From positions 101,345,948 to 101,409,870 of the forward strand of contig JBOZIK010000001.1 of the NCBI GenBank assembly GCA_051453625.1: 63,923 bases of DNA, written 5' to 3'. Below, in pieces: positions 34,082-46,033 of the stretch. A program made the translations under genes and the position numbers. The DNA is from Welwitschia mirabilis (taxonomy: Eukaryota; Gnetophyta; Gnetopsida; Welwitschiales). Every line of letters starts with the position of its first letter. The stretch's first letter is position 1. The notes under the pieces are model-generated. The model was not told where the DNA came from. It saw only the letters and a program-made list of their open reading frames with translations, and did not search any database.

Positions 34082-34471
34082 CTAAAAAATATAATCAATC
34101 TTAGAATAACCGTTTTTATTATAATAATGATAGGTAATATTTGCTAAAGGGTATTTGAAGTTCAATTTAGATAAAGGTTTAAGATACGAATTATGACAAA
34201 AATAAAATAAGCTAGGAAATGATTCGCTAGATACAATTCCTTTAAACAAAGAGGAAGTTAAGGCAAGGTTATTCTTCAAATCTCTAATTTCCTTCTCTTT
34301 GTTCTCAAGCTTATCTAGTAGAATTGTATTTTCTTTTCTCAAATTATTTACTCTATGAGCCAGATTTTGACATTCCATATATAGTTCCATTTCTATTTCA
34401 TTTAATGTNNNNNTGTTAATAATAGAATCAATGATAAAAGAGGAGCATATCTTTTCATCTATAAGGGCCAT
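34082..34471 (-). pseudogene. Coiled-coil and second knuckle region of element C gag
   Basis: An open minus frame of 129 codons (five N inside). Residues about 24-70 are Leu/Glu/Lys/Asn-rich heptads (LAHRVNNLRKENTILLDKLE), a coiled coil like that of element B. It ends with a dead CX2CX4HX4C motif at 34091-34132 before the stop. Confidence 0.75.
34091..34132 (-). other. Second zinc knuckle, all four ligands Tyr
   Basis: Y-H-Y-Y-N-K-N-G-Y-S-K-I-D-Y on the minus strand: exact knuckle spacing with Cys, Cys, His and Cys each replaced by Tyr (TGT to TAT or CAT to TAT). Confidence 0.75.
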
Positions 34472-34590
34472 GAGAAATATTCCATCTTGCTCTGAATTTG
34501 AGTTCTATTCACTTTCACTCTCTTCATCGTCCCATGTTCCTAATAAGACTTTCATTCTTTTTTTTTTTAATCATCATTTTCATTGTTTGG

Positions 34591-34632
34591 GCATATACTT
34601 GATCTGTGACTAAAACCTTTGCAGGAATAGCA
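34591..34632 (-). other. First zinc knuckle of element C gag, intact
   Basis: C-Y-S-C-K-G-F-S-H-R-S-S-I-C on the minus strand, CX2CX4HX4C with all ligands kept. Confidence 0.9.
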
Positions 34633-35526
34633 CTAAATTTCTCATCATCCTTCTCCTTTTCTTTTGAGTGGTCTTCTATATTGACCTCCATTTTGACGTC
34701 ATTGCATGAAGCATCTGAATCTTCTAGCTAGAAGAGCCACTTCATCATTGCTTTCAAGTTTTTAGTCAGATCCATTCTTGATCTCTAGGATTTCATGAGT
34801 ACTAGTCAACATCATAATTTTCTTATTTTNNNNNNNNNNNNNNNNNNNNNNNNNNNNNNNNNNNNNNNNNNNNNNNNNNNNNNNNNNNNNNNNNNNNNNN
34901 NNNNNNNNNNNNNNNNNNNNNNNNNNNNNNNNNNNNNNNNNNNNNNNNNTCTCAATGCTTTGCAAAGTACTCTTGATTCCTCAATGATTTCACCTAAGCC
35001 ATGCTTATAAATAATAATATCTATTAGCTTTACATAGAAATCATTAATACCTTCATCATCTTCCATCTTGAGATCTTCAAACTGAGTGATAAGCATCTAA
35101 AGCTTAGCTTGCTTTACTAGGCTAGTTCCTTCATAAGTGGTATGAAAGATGTCCCATTCTTCATTTGTAGTAGTGCACTTTACTATCTTTTGAAGTTTTT
35201 AGGACCTATGACACAGAAAATAGCATTAAGTCCTTTGAAGTTGTAAGATGCTACTAACTTTTCATCAGGAATCCATTTGTTCTTTCTTTTTAGAGTAGTT
35301 ACTTTGGTTACAGGATCTTGCACAGTGGGAAGACAATATCTATTAATAATAGACTCCCATATTTTAAGGTCTATGGATTAAACAAAGACCTTTATTTTTG
35401 CCTTCTAATAAATATAGTTAATTCTATCAAAGAAGAGAGACTTGTGATAAAATTTCCTTCCAAGGGCTTACTCATTTTTTAGGGTTGATTGGAGTAGAGA
35501 TCTATTAGGATCTATTGCTTAACCTT
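34633..35526 (-). pseudogene. Copia gag of element C
   Basis: Minus strand: N-E-E-W-D-I-F-H-T-T-Y-E-G-T (about 35120-35170), KLQMLITQFEDLKMEDDEGIND-like text (with one stop) and EIIEESRVLCKALR up to 34950. This is the capsid domain of SIRE-type gag, matching the E-L..M.E.E.I..F...L pattern. A gap of 120 N (34830-34949) interrupts it. It starts just inside the PBS. Confidence 0.85.
34830..34949. other. Assembly gap (120 N)
   Basis: In the gag of element C. A five-base N-run also lies at 34409-34413, and eight N at 35980-35987 in the 5' LTR. Confidence 0.99.
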
Positions 35527-35539
35527 ACTTTAATACTAA
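35527..35539 (-). promoter_or_regulatory. Primer-binding site of element C (decayed)
   Basis: Minus strand TTAGTATTAAAGT against TTGGTATCAGAGC: four differences, all C-to-T or G-to-A. It lies one base inside the 5' LTR. Confidence 0.85.
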
Positions 35540-35540
35540 C

Positions 35541-36825
35541 TAATAATCATGGATTGACCCTAGAGAGGGGGGTGAATAGGTCTTAGTACCAATATTCATC
35601 CTTTTTAAAACCTGCAAATAAAACAAAAAAATGTAAAAATACAAGTGCAAGGTATTTTAATGGTGGATAGACACCATCCTTCAACCCCTTAGACCTCTTA
35701 TCTATGGCTGGCGTATATTAACCTTAATGATTGGTTTTTAGGCTCACTAAAAATCTATTCCAATATCAGAGGATTTTAGGGCTAATCCATAACTACAAAA
35801 AAATAAAGTACGATAAATGCACTAATGCACAAATATGCTTTCAATGGTACAATAATATCTCATAATAGATGATGTAACGAGAACCTCAAATAGAAATCTG
35901 AACTCACAGTTTGTTTAGATACAATGATTGATTAGTGTGATAGTTTTCTTCTTATTTTCATTTTTGTTACAAAAAAAGGNNNNNNNNTTTTGATTGAAAG
36001 AAACTTAAATAGAGAGAGTACACAGGGTAACCGTTGAGAGAAGGGAAGTGAACCATTGCAACATTTCATGCTTTTTTGGATGAACCGTTAGAAATGTAAT
36101 AGTCATATTTGTAATATGTAAGGTAAACCTGAAAAAAACTTGGTCATCCTAGTATATGATTGTCCTTCTTTCTTTACTATGATCACCCTTGTTTATCACA
36201 GATTTCCCAGTATGGAACAAATGAATGTTCAATCATTCTTATGTGAATATGCAGTTAATCTTGACTCAGTCGCCCTTACTTAATAAATTGGTCGACCTTG
36301 TAAAGGTAGATTCTAAAAAGTATGCAGTTGTCTATAACTAAGTTGCTCGGTCACCCTTATTATCAAGAAACTGAACTTTTATAGATTGTCATGCAGTCAC
36401 CCATGTAAAACTATTTGGATGCCCATACTATCATGAGACTCTTTCACAAATTGTCTTGCGGCTATCTATGTATAAATGGTCAGTTGTCCATAGTATCATG
36501 AGACTAAACTCAATAGATTATAATGAAATCACCCTTAACTATGTAAGAGGTCATCTGATTCTACCCTAGTCTTTTACAAAAGTTTTGAATAGGTCACCCA
36601 AGAAAATTTGCATGATCATCCATGTTGAAACTAGTCTTCTCTCTGATTTAGTAGTCCGATCGCCTAGTAGGTTAGTGCCGATCACTTGAGCCTAAAGCAG
36701 TTTATATTCTTTAATAGTTCGATCATTTGAAAATGTGAATAGGTCACCTAGTACTGGAAAATATTTGCACAATTGACTAGCTACAAAAACTCAGTAAATT
36801 AATCAATGACAATAAGTTTTCAACA
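35541..36825 (-). repeat. 5' LTR of element C
   Basis: Collinear with 27220-28507. The outer end is CAACA followed by the AATAT duplication; the inner end TAATAATC is TGATAATC with one G-to-A change. Confidence 0.9.
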
Positions 36826-36916
36826 AATATGTTATTCATTTTATATTCTTTTAATTTCTAATGTTTCTTATTAAATGCAAAAATAATCTTAATTTCATAA
36901 ATTAAAACATTATGAT

Positions 36917-36928
36917 TGGTATTAGAGC
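36917..36928 (+). promoter_or_regulatory. Primer-binding site of element G
   Basis: TGGTATTAGAGC, one C-to-T change from the initiator-tRNA-Met site, three bases after LTR copy 1. It shows that copy 1 acted as a 5' LTR on the plus strand. Confidence 0.8.
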
Positions 36929-38683
36929 TATAAAGATGGTAATTATTATCTTCTTGATCTAAGTAGAATAGAATATGAAGATAAAATTCTAGTTAAATGT
37001 AATTAGAGGGTTAATGTCGCACTTAGTTATAGAGTCTAATATCATAGTTACTATAGTTAGATAGCCAACATCACATTTAGTCATAAAGCCTAATGTCGTA
37101 ATTAGAAGGCTACCATCATAGTTAGTCATAGGGTCCAACATCATAATTAAAGGCTGACATCATAGATGATAGGCTGATGTTACACTGAGTCATGGATTTT
37201 GATGTCACAATTGGAGATCAACATCATAGCTCAAGGGTTAATATCACATTTGATCACAGATTCTAATATTATAGTTGAAATGCTAATGCTGCACTTATTC
37301 ATAGAGCCTGATGTTATAGTTGAAAGGCTAGTATTACACTTGACTATGACATATGATGTTTTAGTTTAAGGCTGATGTCATAGTTAGAGGATGATGTCAC
37401 ACTTGGAAGGCCAACATTACACTTGGTNNNNNNNNNNTTATAGTTAAGGAACTAACATCATAGTTGCCTACTCTTAGACCTAATTTAATAGTTGCTTTTC
37501 TCTAGGCGAGATGTTGCAATTGACTACTTCTTAATATAATTCCATAGTTCATTCATACCATTTACATCCAATGCCACACTGGTTATCGAACATCATAACT
37601 ATGACTAATAGGCAGTTATAATATTTATTATAGTTGTATAAGTTATAAACCAATCTTATAGTGGTTATGAAGCATTAATTAACTATCATGATAGTTGCCA
37701 AATGGATTTCTTAAAAAAGCTATATTTAAGACTACCAAAACCCATCAACTAGGACATGACAAAAGGAAGACATTGAATTAGTTGTAGAGCCATAGAGCAA
37801 AGGGCAAATTCTTGAATGTACATAATTAAAAAGTAATTAAATAAGATACACTCACAAAATCAAGATATTTATAATAGGATAGAATTCCTTTCTTTTTGTT
37901 TGAAATGATCAAAATATGCAATGAAGCATGATCTATAGACATCACCTAAATAACCATTCACTTCTGGACAAAAATCTTCTATCAAATAGATCAATCTATA
38001 AATTTTATAAATAAGACTCTTAAATGTAGAAGTTAATTTATAAGTATTCATGTCTAATAAAACTAATAACCCATTAGTAGATGAATGAGAGAATTATGAA
38101 ATTATCAAAATGATTTATTTTTGTATTAGATAAAGTAGAAAATAGTTAGGAGGTTATGTCTTGGATTTAATAAGTAGAAAAATATTTTATCACCTAAAAT
38201 ACAATACCCAAGAAAACATACATCTACACCACTTCTTTTATTACTAGAAGTGCATAAGAATTATAGATCTGATGCTAGTAGAAATACAATCATGAAAACA
38301 CTCGGGATACTTTCATAAAGAAATTTAAAAATAATTTCATTCCTTATGATTTTATTAAGGATCAGAAGATTGATTTTTAGTTCCTACACTTAGGAAAACA
38401 TGGGATTTCTAACACTTCATGAAGTATCAAAAGAATATCTTTGAGAAGAAGCTTATTAATAGTTTCATTATCAAACTTCTTACTAAGGTCCAAAGCATTC
38501 TTTTCATTAGGAGATTAAATCTATTGAGGATAATCATATGAAAACAAAGCACTATTTGGACACATAAGGCAATAAGACAATAATTAAAGTGAAATATGGA
38601 CAACTATCAAACACATGCATAAGTGGTCCACCCACTAGAGGGTTCTAATGGAAGGGCAAGTAGGAAAATCAGAGGCAAGAAAA
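36929..38683 (+). mobile_element. Interior of compact element G, no coding
   Basis: About 1.75 kb between two ~430-bp LTRs, beginning with a PBS. It holds a minisatellite and then AT-rich sequence with short, unconvincing open frames. No gag or pol motif is legible, so it resembles a non-autonomous (TRIM/LARD-like) element, or one interior deletion product of a copia. Confidence 0.55.
37005..37470. repeat. ~45-bp two-module minisatellite
   Basis: Alternating modules of the type AGGCTAATGTCACACTTGG, TCATAGAGCC and TGATGTCATAGTTGGA. About ten diverged units; broken by 10 N at 37428-37437, with traces to about 37620 (AACATCATAGTTG, AACATCATAACTATGAC). Confidence 0.8.
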
Positions 38684-39118
38684 TGTAATATTTCAAAATC
38701 ACTTTTAATTAAGTTATTACTATTACATGAAGTTAAAGTATAGTAAGAATAATTTCTATTATCATAAAAGGGTGTATCCCTAGATTTATAACCTTTTATT
38801 TCTTCATCTTATTCATAAGAAGATGGCATTAGGTTGGGGCGAATAGACTAGGTGGATTAAACTGATAATAGTCTTAGTTGATTCTTGAGGGTCCTAGGAG
38901 GAGGAATTGAGGTCATAGTTCATGTCTTTATCTTGGATCACTAGTCTAGGGCTAAAGTAAGTTATACATNNNNNNNNNNGCCATATAACTATTATTTTAA
39001 TAAAGAAATACTTATATTCTCCTATATTGATATGTTATTGATTTTCTTGTTCTTATAATTTTTAATGTTCATTATTAAAGGTAAGACTAATCTTAATTTA
39101 GTAAATTAGAATATTACA
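38684..39118 (+). repeat. LTR copy 2 of element G
   Basis: TGTAATATTTC...AATATTACA, about 435 bp with ten N at 38970-38979. Retains the empty target site of element C. No clear duplication of flanking sequence with copy 1 was found. Confidence 0.75.
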
Positions 39119-39690
39119 TAAAATATGAATACTTAGATAATTTGTGGTAGCATTTTTTTTCCTTGTATCCTTAGCTATTTGATATCTAAAGACCACTTGA
39201 GCTACCTTGAATATATTCATTGCTTTAGTTATGCATTAATAATATTCTTAATTAGGACCACACACATGATTTTAAGGAGGATCTACTAGTTGAAATATCT
39301 ATAAGCTACTTGATAATGATGTTAAATATTCTCATAGTTTAACATTGCATTTGCATTACTTTTTTTTTCATGTATTTTGATTTCCTTTAAAAACATTGTA
39401 TTTTTGTATTTGCATTATAGTTGCATTGATTCTTCAACTATTAAGAGAGAAAAATATTAGAATTTAGAATATTTTAATGTTAAAAGGCTTATGCTTTCTT
39501 CCATATGTATAAAGATGTAACATCACTTTAGGAAGTTGGGTATTAATCCTCAATATCTTAACAAAATTATAATTAAAATATTTATACTATTGTGAATCTC
39601 TTTCAGACATTTATTTTGTATTTTCTCTTTTACTTGCTGTAGTCTTAAGGAGGTCCTTTCAGATAAGATCACTTATGGATTTCTTCATGA
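39119..39690 (+). repeat. Non-coding, with repeat copy 2 (39470-39690)
   Basis: AT-rich; the last 220 bp match 21600-21830. It leads directly into a copia RT fragment. Confidence 0.5.
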
Positions 39691-39699
39691 GGAGCATGA

Positions 39700-40205
39700 C
39701 ATGATTATAAGAATTAAACTTGGAAACTTAATGGAAAAACAAAAATCACTAATTAATATGAAATGGGTATTTTGTTTTAAGTATAATCAATATGATATAA
39801 TCAATAAATATAAGGCTAAATTTATTGTCAAAGGTTTTACTTAAAAAAAAGAAATTCATTGTAATAAAACATTTGCACTTATAACAAGTATTTATTTGAT
39901 ATGAATCATTCTTTCCTTAGTTGATCAATATAATTAGAGACTATTTCAACCTGATATTAGGTCCACATTCCCAAATAGATACCTTAAAGAATAAATATCG
40001 ATAGCTCAACCAAAATGCTTTGAGATCAAAGGCTATAAAATAGAAGTTTAAAAATTGAAAAAAAATCCCTATATGGCCTAAAATAAGCTTCTTGATTATA
40101 ATTTGAGAAGATTAATGCATTTCTTAAGAGTATTAATTTTAAAATATCTCGTAGATTAAAAATATCTATGCTAAATCACATGACAAACATAGGAGAGTAG
40201 TAATA
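39700..40205 (+). pseudogene. Copia reverse transcriptase fragment
   Basis: Plus strand: MKWVFCFKYNQYDIINKYKAKFIVKGFT (39758-39841), then FQPDIRSTFPNRYLKE, QPKCFEIKGY and a PYMA*NKLL remnant of LYGLKQA. This is the N-terminal half of copia RT in order, ending near the position of the Y-V-D-D box, which is missing. Stops from CAA/CAG/TGG are frequent. Confidence 0.8.
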
Positions 40206-40640
40206 CTAGTACTTTATATTCATATTATAATATTAATAGGGAACTATGAAATAGAGATTAAGGAAATAAGGGATTTCCTTAGTTAAAAGTTTAAAATTTT
40301 AGATCTAAGAGCTTTTAAAATTTTTTTTTAGACTTTTAAATATCAAGAAATGATGAAAATATTTTGGTAAAAATATCTTAATAAAATACTTAGCAAATAA
40401 TAATTGAATAAATACAAATGAAAAAACAATATTATGAATTTAAGTACAAAGATAAAACCTAATAAAACAATAAGAAAGGTTAAGATTATGAAATATCAAA
40501 CATTAATTAAGAGATTAATATATCTAATGAATATAAGACTAGTTATCATAATTATTGTTAATAAACTTCTAAAGTCATGCATTCCTCAAAGAAAGTGGAA
40601 TAAAGAAAAGACTCAATTTTTAAAATTAGAAAATGATACT
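40206..40640. other. AT-rich, nothing recognised
   Basis: Low-complexity A/T sequence. An 82-codon plus frame (40434-40682) is Ile/Lys/Leu-rich and runs into the next repeat; probably chance. Confidence 0.3.
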
Positions 40641-43600
40641 TGTTATGATGCATATTTATGTAAATGTTATGTCCTTTATTAAATCCTCTCAATCACAAAT
40701 ATATGCACAAATACAACACACTAATATAGATAGAAGTGAGTCAAAATATCATAATTTATCTAAGGCACTAGGCTCAAAGATAAAGAAATGCTTTTCATGA
40801 TGTATTTTTGTATTTTTATTTTATGGTTCAAAATAAAAACCAATAATGCAAGAAAAATAAACACACTATCCAATGCAAATGCAATCTAATGTAAATGCAA
40901 TATCTATCTGACTAACAAATCTCTATCACCAAGATCAACCTTGTATAACCTAGATCGATCACGAAAACTGTCACTAACCTTAACTCACCTAAGCTATTAA
41001 GTACATCAAACAGAATATGAAAAACATGTAATGATTAATCTAGGAAACATAAAATGTAATGAAAATTCCTAAACTAATGATTTTAACCTTGATAAAGGTT
41101 GTCCTTGATAACCTATATCACAAATGAAGTTATTCCATAATCATAAGAAACATAAACCATAAGGGACATGGACATGAATATGTATAAAATTAAAATAATA
41201 TTTTCATTAAACGTTGAATCAAAATCCTATTTCAAAGTAGCAAAACCTTAATGAAGGAGACATAGCCTAACACTAAGGAAGACTCTTCTCTAAAATAAAA
41301 ATGAACCTCTAGTCTTTTAATCTCCTATCATAAGAATTTCTAGTGCAATAAAGATGGTTATAGTTAAGGGTGAAGTTGGTATTTATTAACAAAAATAAAT
41401 TCTAATAATAGCAAATCTAATAGATGTAGTAAAAACCCTAACAAATAACACAGGAGAGTACATGATACATTACATAAGTTTAGTGGAGTTTAGTGCATTA
41501 ACTAAACTTGGATGATCATTCTTTTAATCATCTAGACGATGTTGGGAATGATGCCATATCAATCTAGTTATATATTTAGCTTGCATGTCCATCTCGTTAG
41601 CATCCTAGTCAGATACAAGTTGTCTCATTTTGGTTATCATCTAGATGATGGAGGGGACGATAGTCTTCTTTAAGCTCTTTGATCAAATTAATTTGATATT
41701 GTAGAACATTAATTCCTCCTCAAAATATAAAGTATTATAATTAATTTAAAAAGATTTAAAATATATTAGTATTTGCACGTTTCTATAATTTTATCCTTGA
41801 TTCTTATAATCATTATTTTGTGCTTAACCCTATCAAAATGTCCTACAAAACTACTCAAACACATGCAATTTTACACCATAACATAGCCTCTCACTTAACC
41901 TTATCAGTCACTGATAAAGTTGGCAAATAACTATAATTATGAGACAAATTAACTAAGATAGAAAACTAACTAGGAATATGTAAATTAAGTTTAAAAATTT
42001 CATTATACAAAATTCAATCTCAGAATTAAATAGACTAAATTGTCTTACCTTGGAAGATGAAGTTACCATGGTGTCATCAGACTATCATTTAGACAATTAT
42101 GATGATAATAGTCTCTAAAAAATCAATTCGTAAAGTCTATTTCCTATAATCATGCTCATTAGAAAATAAGATCAAAATACTTACCAGGGTATAAGACCCT
42201 CACTTAAAACATTTAGCACATTAAAAGATAAATATTTGATGTTAAAACAAAATAATCATCATAAGATGGAAACATAATATCTTAAATAAATAATGTGCAT
42301 GTATAATCGAAAAATTAAAAACTCAAAAATGATATTCATAGATAAACACTAAGTTTTTAAGCATAATCTACAATGGAAATATATTTAAAAAAATTAATAA
42401 TAATATTATTTCATTCATTCATGATCTCATAAATTGCTTAGATTTCTCTTATAAAGAAAATAAACTACATGTATTCTATTGTTAAGTACATGATTTTAAT
42501 AAACAATATTTATAATGTATATTAATTAAGTAGTAGGCATTTAGAATTGGATTAGTATACTATAAATATGTCTCATGAGAATGTAAAAATAACCTTTAAA
42601 AATTTTAAAACATATGTCCTATCCCATTCCCTCCATTGGTAAATTAATGCATCCCATATCACATTAATGTAAGAAGTAAAAAATGAAAATGCAAGTTAAG
42701 TACAAGTAAGCAAAATAGGTGGGCCTAAGAGTAATATCCTATTTATGGAAAGAAGGGTAAAAAAGAGGCAAACAAAGATGAAACAGAAATATGATACATT
42801 TTAAAAAAATAACTATTCATCATCTACCTATGTTATCTAGATGCTAAGGTGGATGACAGGGTTTTTAAAAGATTTAAAAAAGGTGAAATATTAGTAAAAT
42901 AAGTTAAGCTTAGATAGTATCAAGAAGTTTTAGAAAGGTATTAAAGAGTTAAAAAGATGGGAAATGCCTAAGAATTGTGATAAATCAAGGCATGATAAGA
43001 AGGTAAATTTATAATGCACCAATCTAAGAAATACTCTGAAATGTGCCATGAAATCATAATTCTTGGATGTGTTGAAACTCAAAAAGAAAATTAAAGACAA
43101 CTAAACTTGAAAAGATTTAAAAGAATAGATGGGAAAAAGTAGCATCATAAACTAAATTTATTTGCTTAAAAAAATCAACTTCTAAAAGTTTCAAATAAAA
43201 ATAAAATAACAAAAAGACTACTAAATAATCAAGTTCTAAGCATTTGTAATGAAAAATTATGGAAATGACTTTGAAATACCAAAGAAAAAAAGTAAGAAAA
43301 AAAGGAAATGGATAACTAAAAACATGAAGAATATTATGTAACCCTCCTAAATTTAAACCTATTAAACCCTAATGGAAAAAATCATAAAATCACTTAATTA
43401 ATATTACATGTCATAATGCAAAAACTCTATAAAGTACCACTAGAATAAGTAGTGGTTATGATGATGCCAAATAACTAATGTTTTTAAACAATAAATGATA
43501 ATATCAAACACTGCTAAGAAATGAACTTACTTGCTAAGACTCCAAAACACAGCTGAATCCTCAAAAGTAAAATGATCATATGAGAATACTGTAAGCTTAA

Positions 43601-44300
43601 TAAGTCTAAGGAAATAAGAAATTCCTTTGATAACACCAAGAACACTACTAATCCCATAGCCTGAAAGTATTTATTATTATTCTATGATGAGGGAAGTGTA
43701 CCCATAGTCAAAGAAGTAGAGACCTGTGAAGGATGGCCAACTAACACTCTAATGAAGTTCCCATAGCTACCAACACTATCAAAAGTCCCTCTTTTAGGAA
43801 AATTTACCTATGTATAGTAGGATATCATGATGACTATGTATTTTGCACAAAAATAATAGATCATGATCATTATTATCTTCTTTTTTTATTTTTTTAAAAC
43901 TTCTTCAAAATAGATCCCACATGACCACACACTTATAAATATGAAGGTAAAGAAATAAGACAAAAAACAATAAAAAAAAACCTCAAATAATTAAAGACTC
44001 ATACTATTGAGAGAAAATACAAAAAAGTAAAGAATCTTCCTTTAAAATGAAGTTCATGGATATGGAAATGTCTTAAGGTTGGGTGAATTCTATTTAAGAG
44101 AAAATTTAAACAATGGTAGGAGAACTTTAAAAACAATTTCTTGTAAAATGTTCAAGGTTTGATAATTTATGGATTTTTAACTCTTATCCATTTTTTTTTG
44201 AATTTTCCTAGTGTTCAAATTGGAAATTTTAACATAGCCACTAAAAATGTACTTTCTCTAAAAGATAAGAATCTAATCATCTAGAGATTAATTTATTGAG
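40640..44300 (-). repeat. Athila-like 3' region/LTR, copy F
   Basis: Collinear in blocks with 55870-62400 (copy E): 40640-41330 with 55860-56450; 41500-41900 with 56680-57080; 42830-43300 with 60230-60700; 43420-43860 with 60830-61250; 44030-44070 with 61995-62050. At 44210-44290 it reaches the last bases of an integrase (GTACTTTCTC...AACCATTTAGRGRTTAA type) also seen at 47160 and 62380. LTR limits are not defined. It lacks the 58.2-59.5 kb segment of E. Confidence 0.7.
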
Positions 44301-45100
44301 AAAAATTAAAAGAAGAAAAGGAAACTAAGGAAAAAACAAAATAATGTGAAATTGAAAAGAAACACCAAAGTAAACTAAAAACCAATTTTATTCAAATCCT
44401 AAATTCTATTTAACACTTTATTGAAAACAAATAAAAAGAGGAAAGAAAGAATTTATTCTAGTCTTGGGGTAATTTATTTTCTTGGAAAAATAAAGACTAA
44501 ACCAAATAAAACATAAAAGGCATATATGCATGATAAGATAGGATTTTGGCTCCATAAAAGTTATTTTTAATATGAGGGATAAAGAGTTTAGATAATTCAA
44601 AAAAGAATAATCTTTTATCAAACACATGATATGAATAATTCTAATTATATATTTCATTGAGGATGAAAAATATTATTAGTTCTATTAGGAATCAAAAAAT
44701 TTGAAGAAAGCTTCTTAGGATAAATGATGAAGGTGGATGCAATATACTTAATAAGTTTCCTAGGTTTTAGCTTAAGGTTTGGATCATCAAAAAGATAAGT
44801 TTTGCTACAAGTTAGAAGTCCAAGATATTTCAAGTTATACTTTTGGAAATATTTATCATTAGATGCTAAAGTGGACTTGGTGAAAAAGAGAAAGATAGTA
44901 CTTTAAAGATTTTTAAGAGAATGGAATGGAGAAATATGGGAATATTTTTTCAATTGGATTACTATATTGGAAAGGATAGATCTATTTTCATCAAGTTTGA
45001 TTGAAATTTTATAGGGTTTTTATTATTACTCCTTTCCTTATTATTCTCTTTGATGTTACTGTGTTGAACACTTTCAATTCTTTTCTGATTAGTAACTATG
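44301..45100. other. No gene recognised
   Basis: AT-rich. A 79-codon minus frame (44418-44657) is hydrophobic and unrecognised. A junction between copy F and the gag/protease block lies somewhere here. Confidence 0.3.
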
Positions 45101-46033
45101 TCTTCTCTTTTTTTCATTATTCTTATTTTTCTTTAATTAGTTTCTAATTTTTTAATTGTCATCTTACACTATCATTTGGACAACATGAGAGGATGATAAG
45201 AATTTTAATAAAATTTTTCAATTAAGTTCATAGTTCGGAATTCTTTTCTATTAATAGATTTTACTTCTTCATTCTTGTGATTAGAACTATTTATTTCTAT
45301 TAGATTATTATGCAAAGTTAACTCACATGAGATTCTCAATTTCATTTCAAATAGGTGATGTTGAATAAATAAAGTTAGTTTAGCTATTTTTTCTAAGTTT
45401 CCTTCATTAGCTATATCTCTTTCTATAGCATCAAAAAATCTAATAGTTATCTTTTGTTATCAATGTGACATTCCATTAATCCAACTCATGTAACTATGAT
45501 GTAATGAGCGGTTGCATAAAAGGATCTTCCTAAAAGTAGTGGGTAACATCCATCATGTTGTGCTTTACTTATAACCACATCTATGGGGCAGAAGGCTTCT
45601 TCTATTTAGATAACTAAGTTTTTAATAATTCCTATAGGTTTTTTGGTTAATGTGTTAGCTAATTGATTCTTTCTTCTAACCCAAGTCTTTTACAAATATA
45701 ATGAGGCACGATGTTTTTACTTATTCCTATGTCAGTTAAAGATTTTCTAATTTTCTTATTTTCTTCTAAAGTAATACTTACTATAGCTGCTCCAAGGTCT
45801 TTCAATTTAAATGCTTTGTTTATGACTAAGTTGGAAATGGATTATGCAAACATTTTTATTTTATTCTAACTAGGTCTTTTCATAACTTAGCATACTTAGG
45901 ATTTTCTTATAAGAGTTTCCAAAAGGGTAAGTTGATACTAACATCTTGCATTAAAGCTTTTAAATATTCATCAAAAATAGGATTTGTATTTAGTGTATCA
46001 AGCCAAGGGATAGCTTGTCTTTTTCTTTTGTTT

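Larger units (their letters stand above)
27220..36825 (-). mobile_element. SIRE/Maximus-like copia element C, minus strand
   Basis: Structurally complete: 3' LTR 27220-28507, polypurine tract 28508-28522, extra ORF, RNase H, RT, integrase, protease, coiled coil, zinc knuckle, gag, PBS 35527-35539 and 5' LTR 35541-36825, read right to left. Perfect 5-bp duplications. All coding parts carry stops. It sits in an LTR of element G. Confidence 0.92.
26877..36914 (+). repeat. LTR copy 1 of element G, split by element C
   Basis: 26877-27219 plus 36831-36914, about 430 bp in all, collinear with 38684-39118 once element C is removed. A PBS follows it at 36917. It may have served as 3' LTR of copia H and/or 5' LTR of the small element G. 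Confidence 0.75.
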
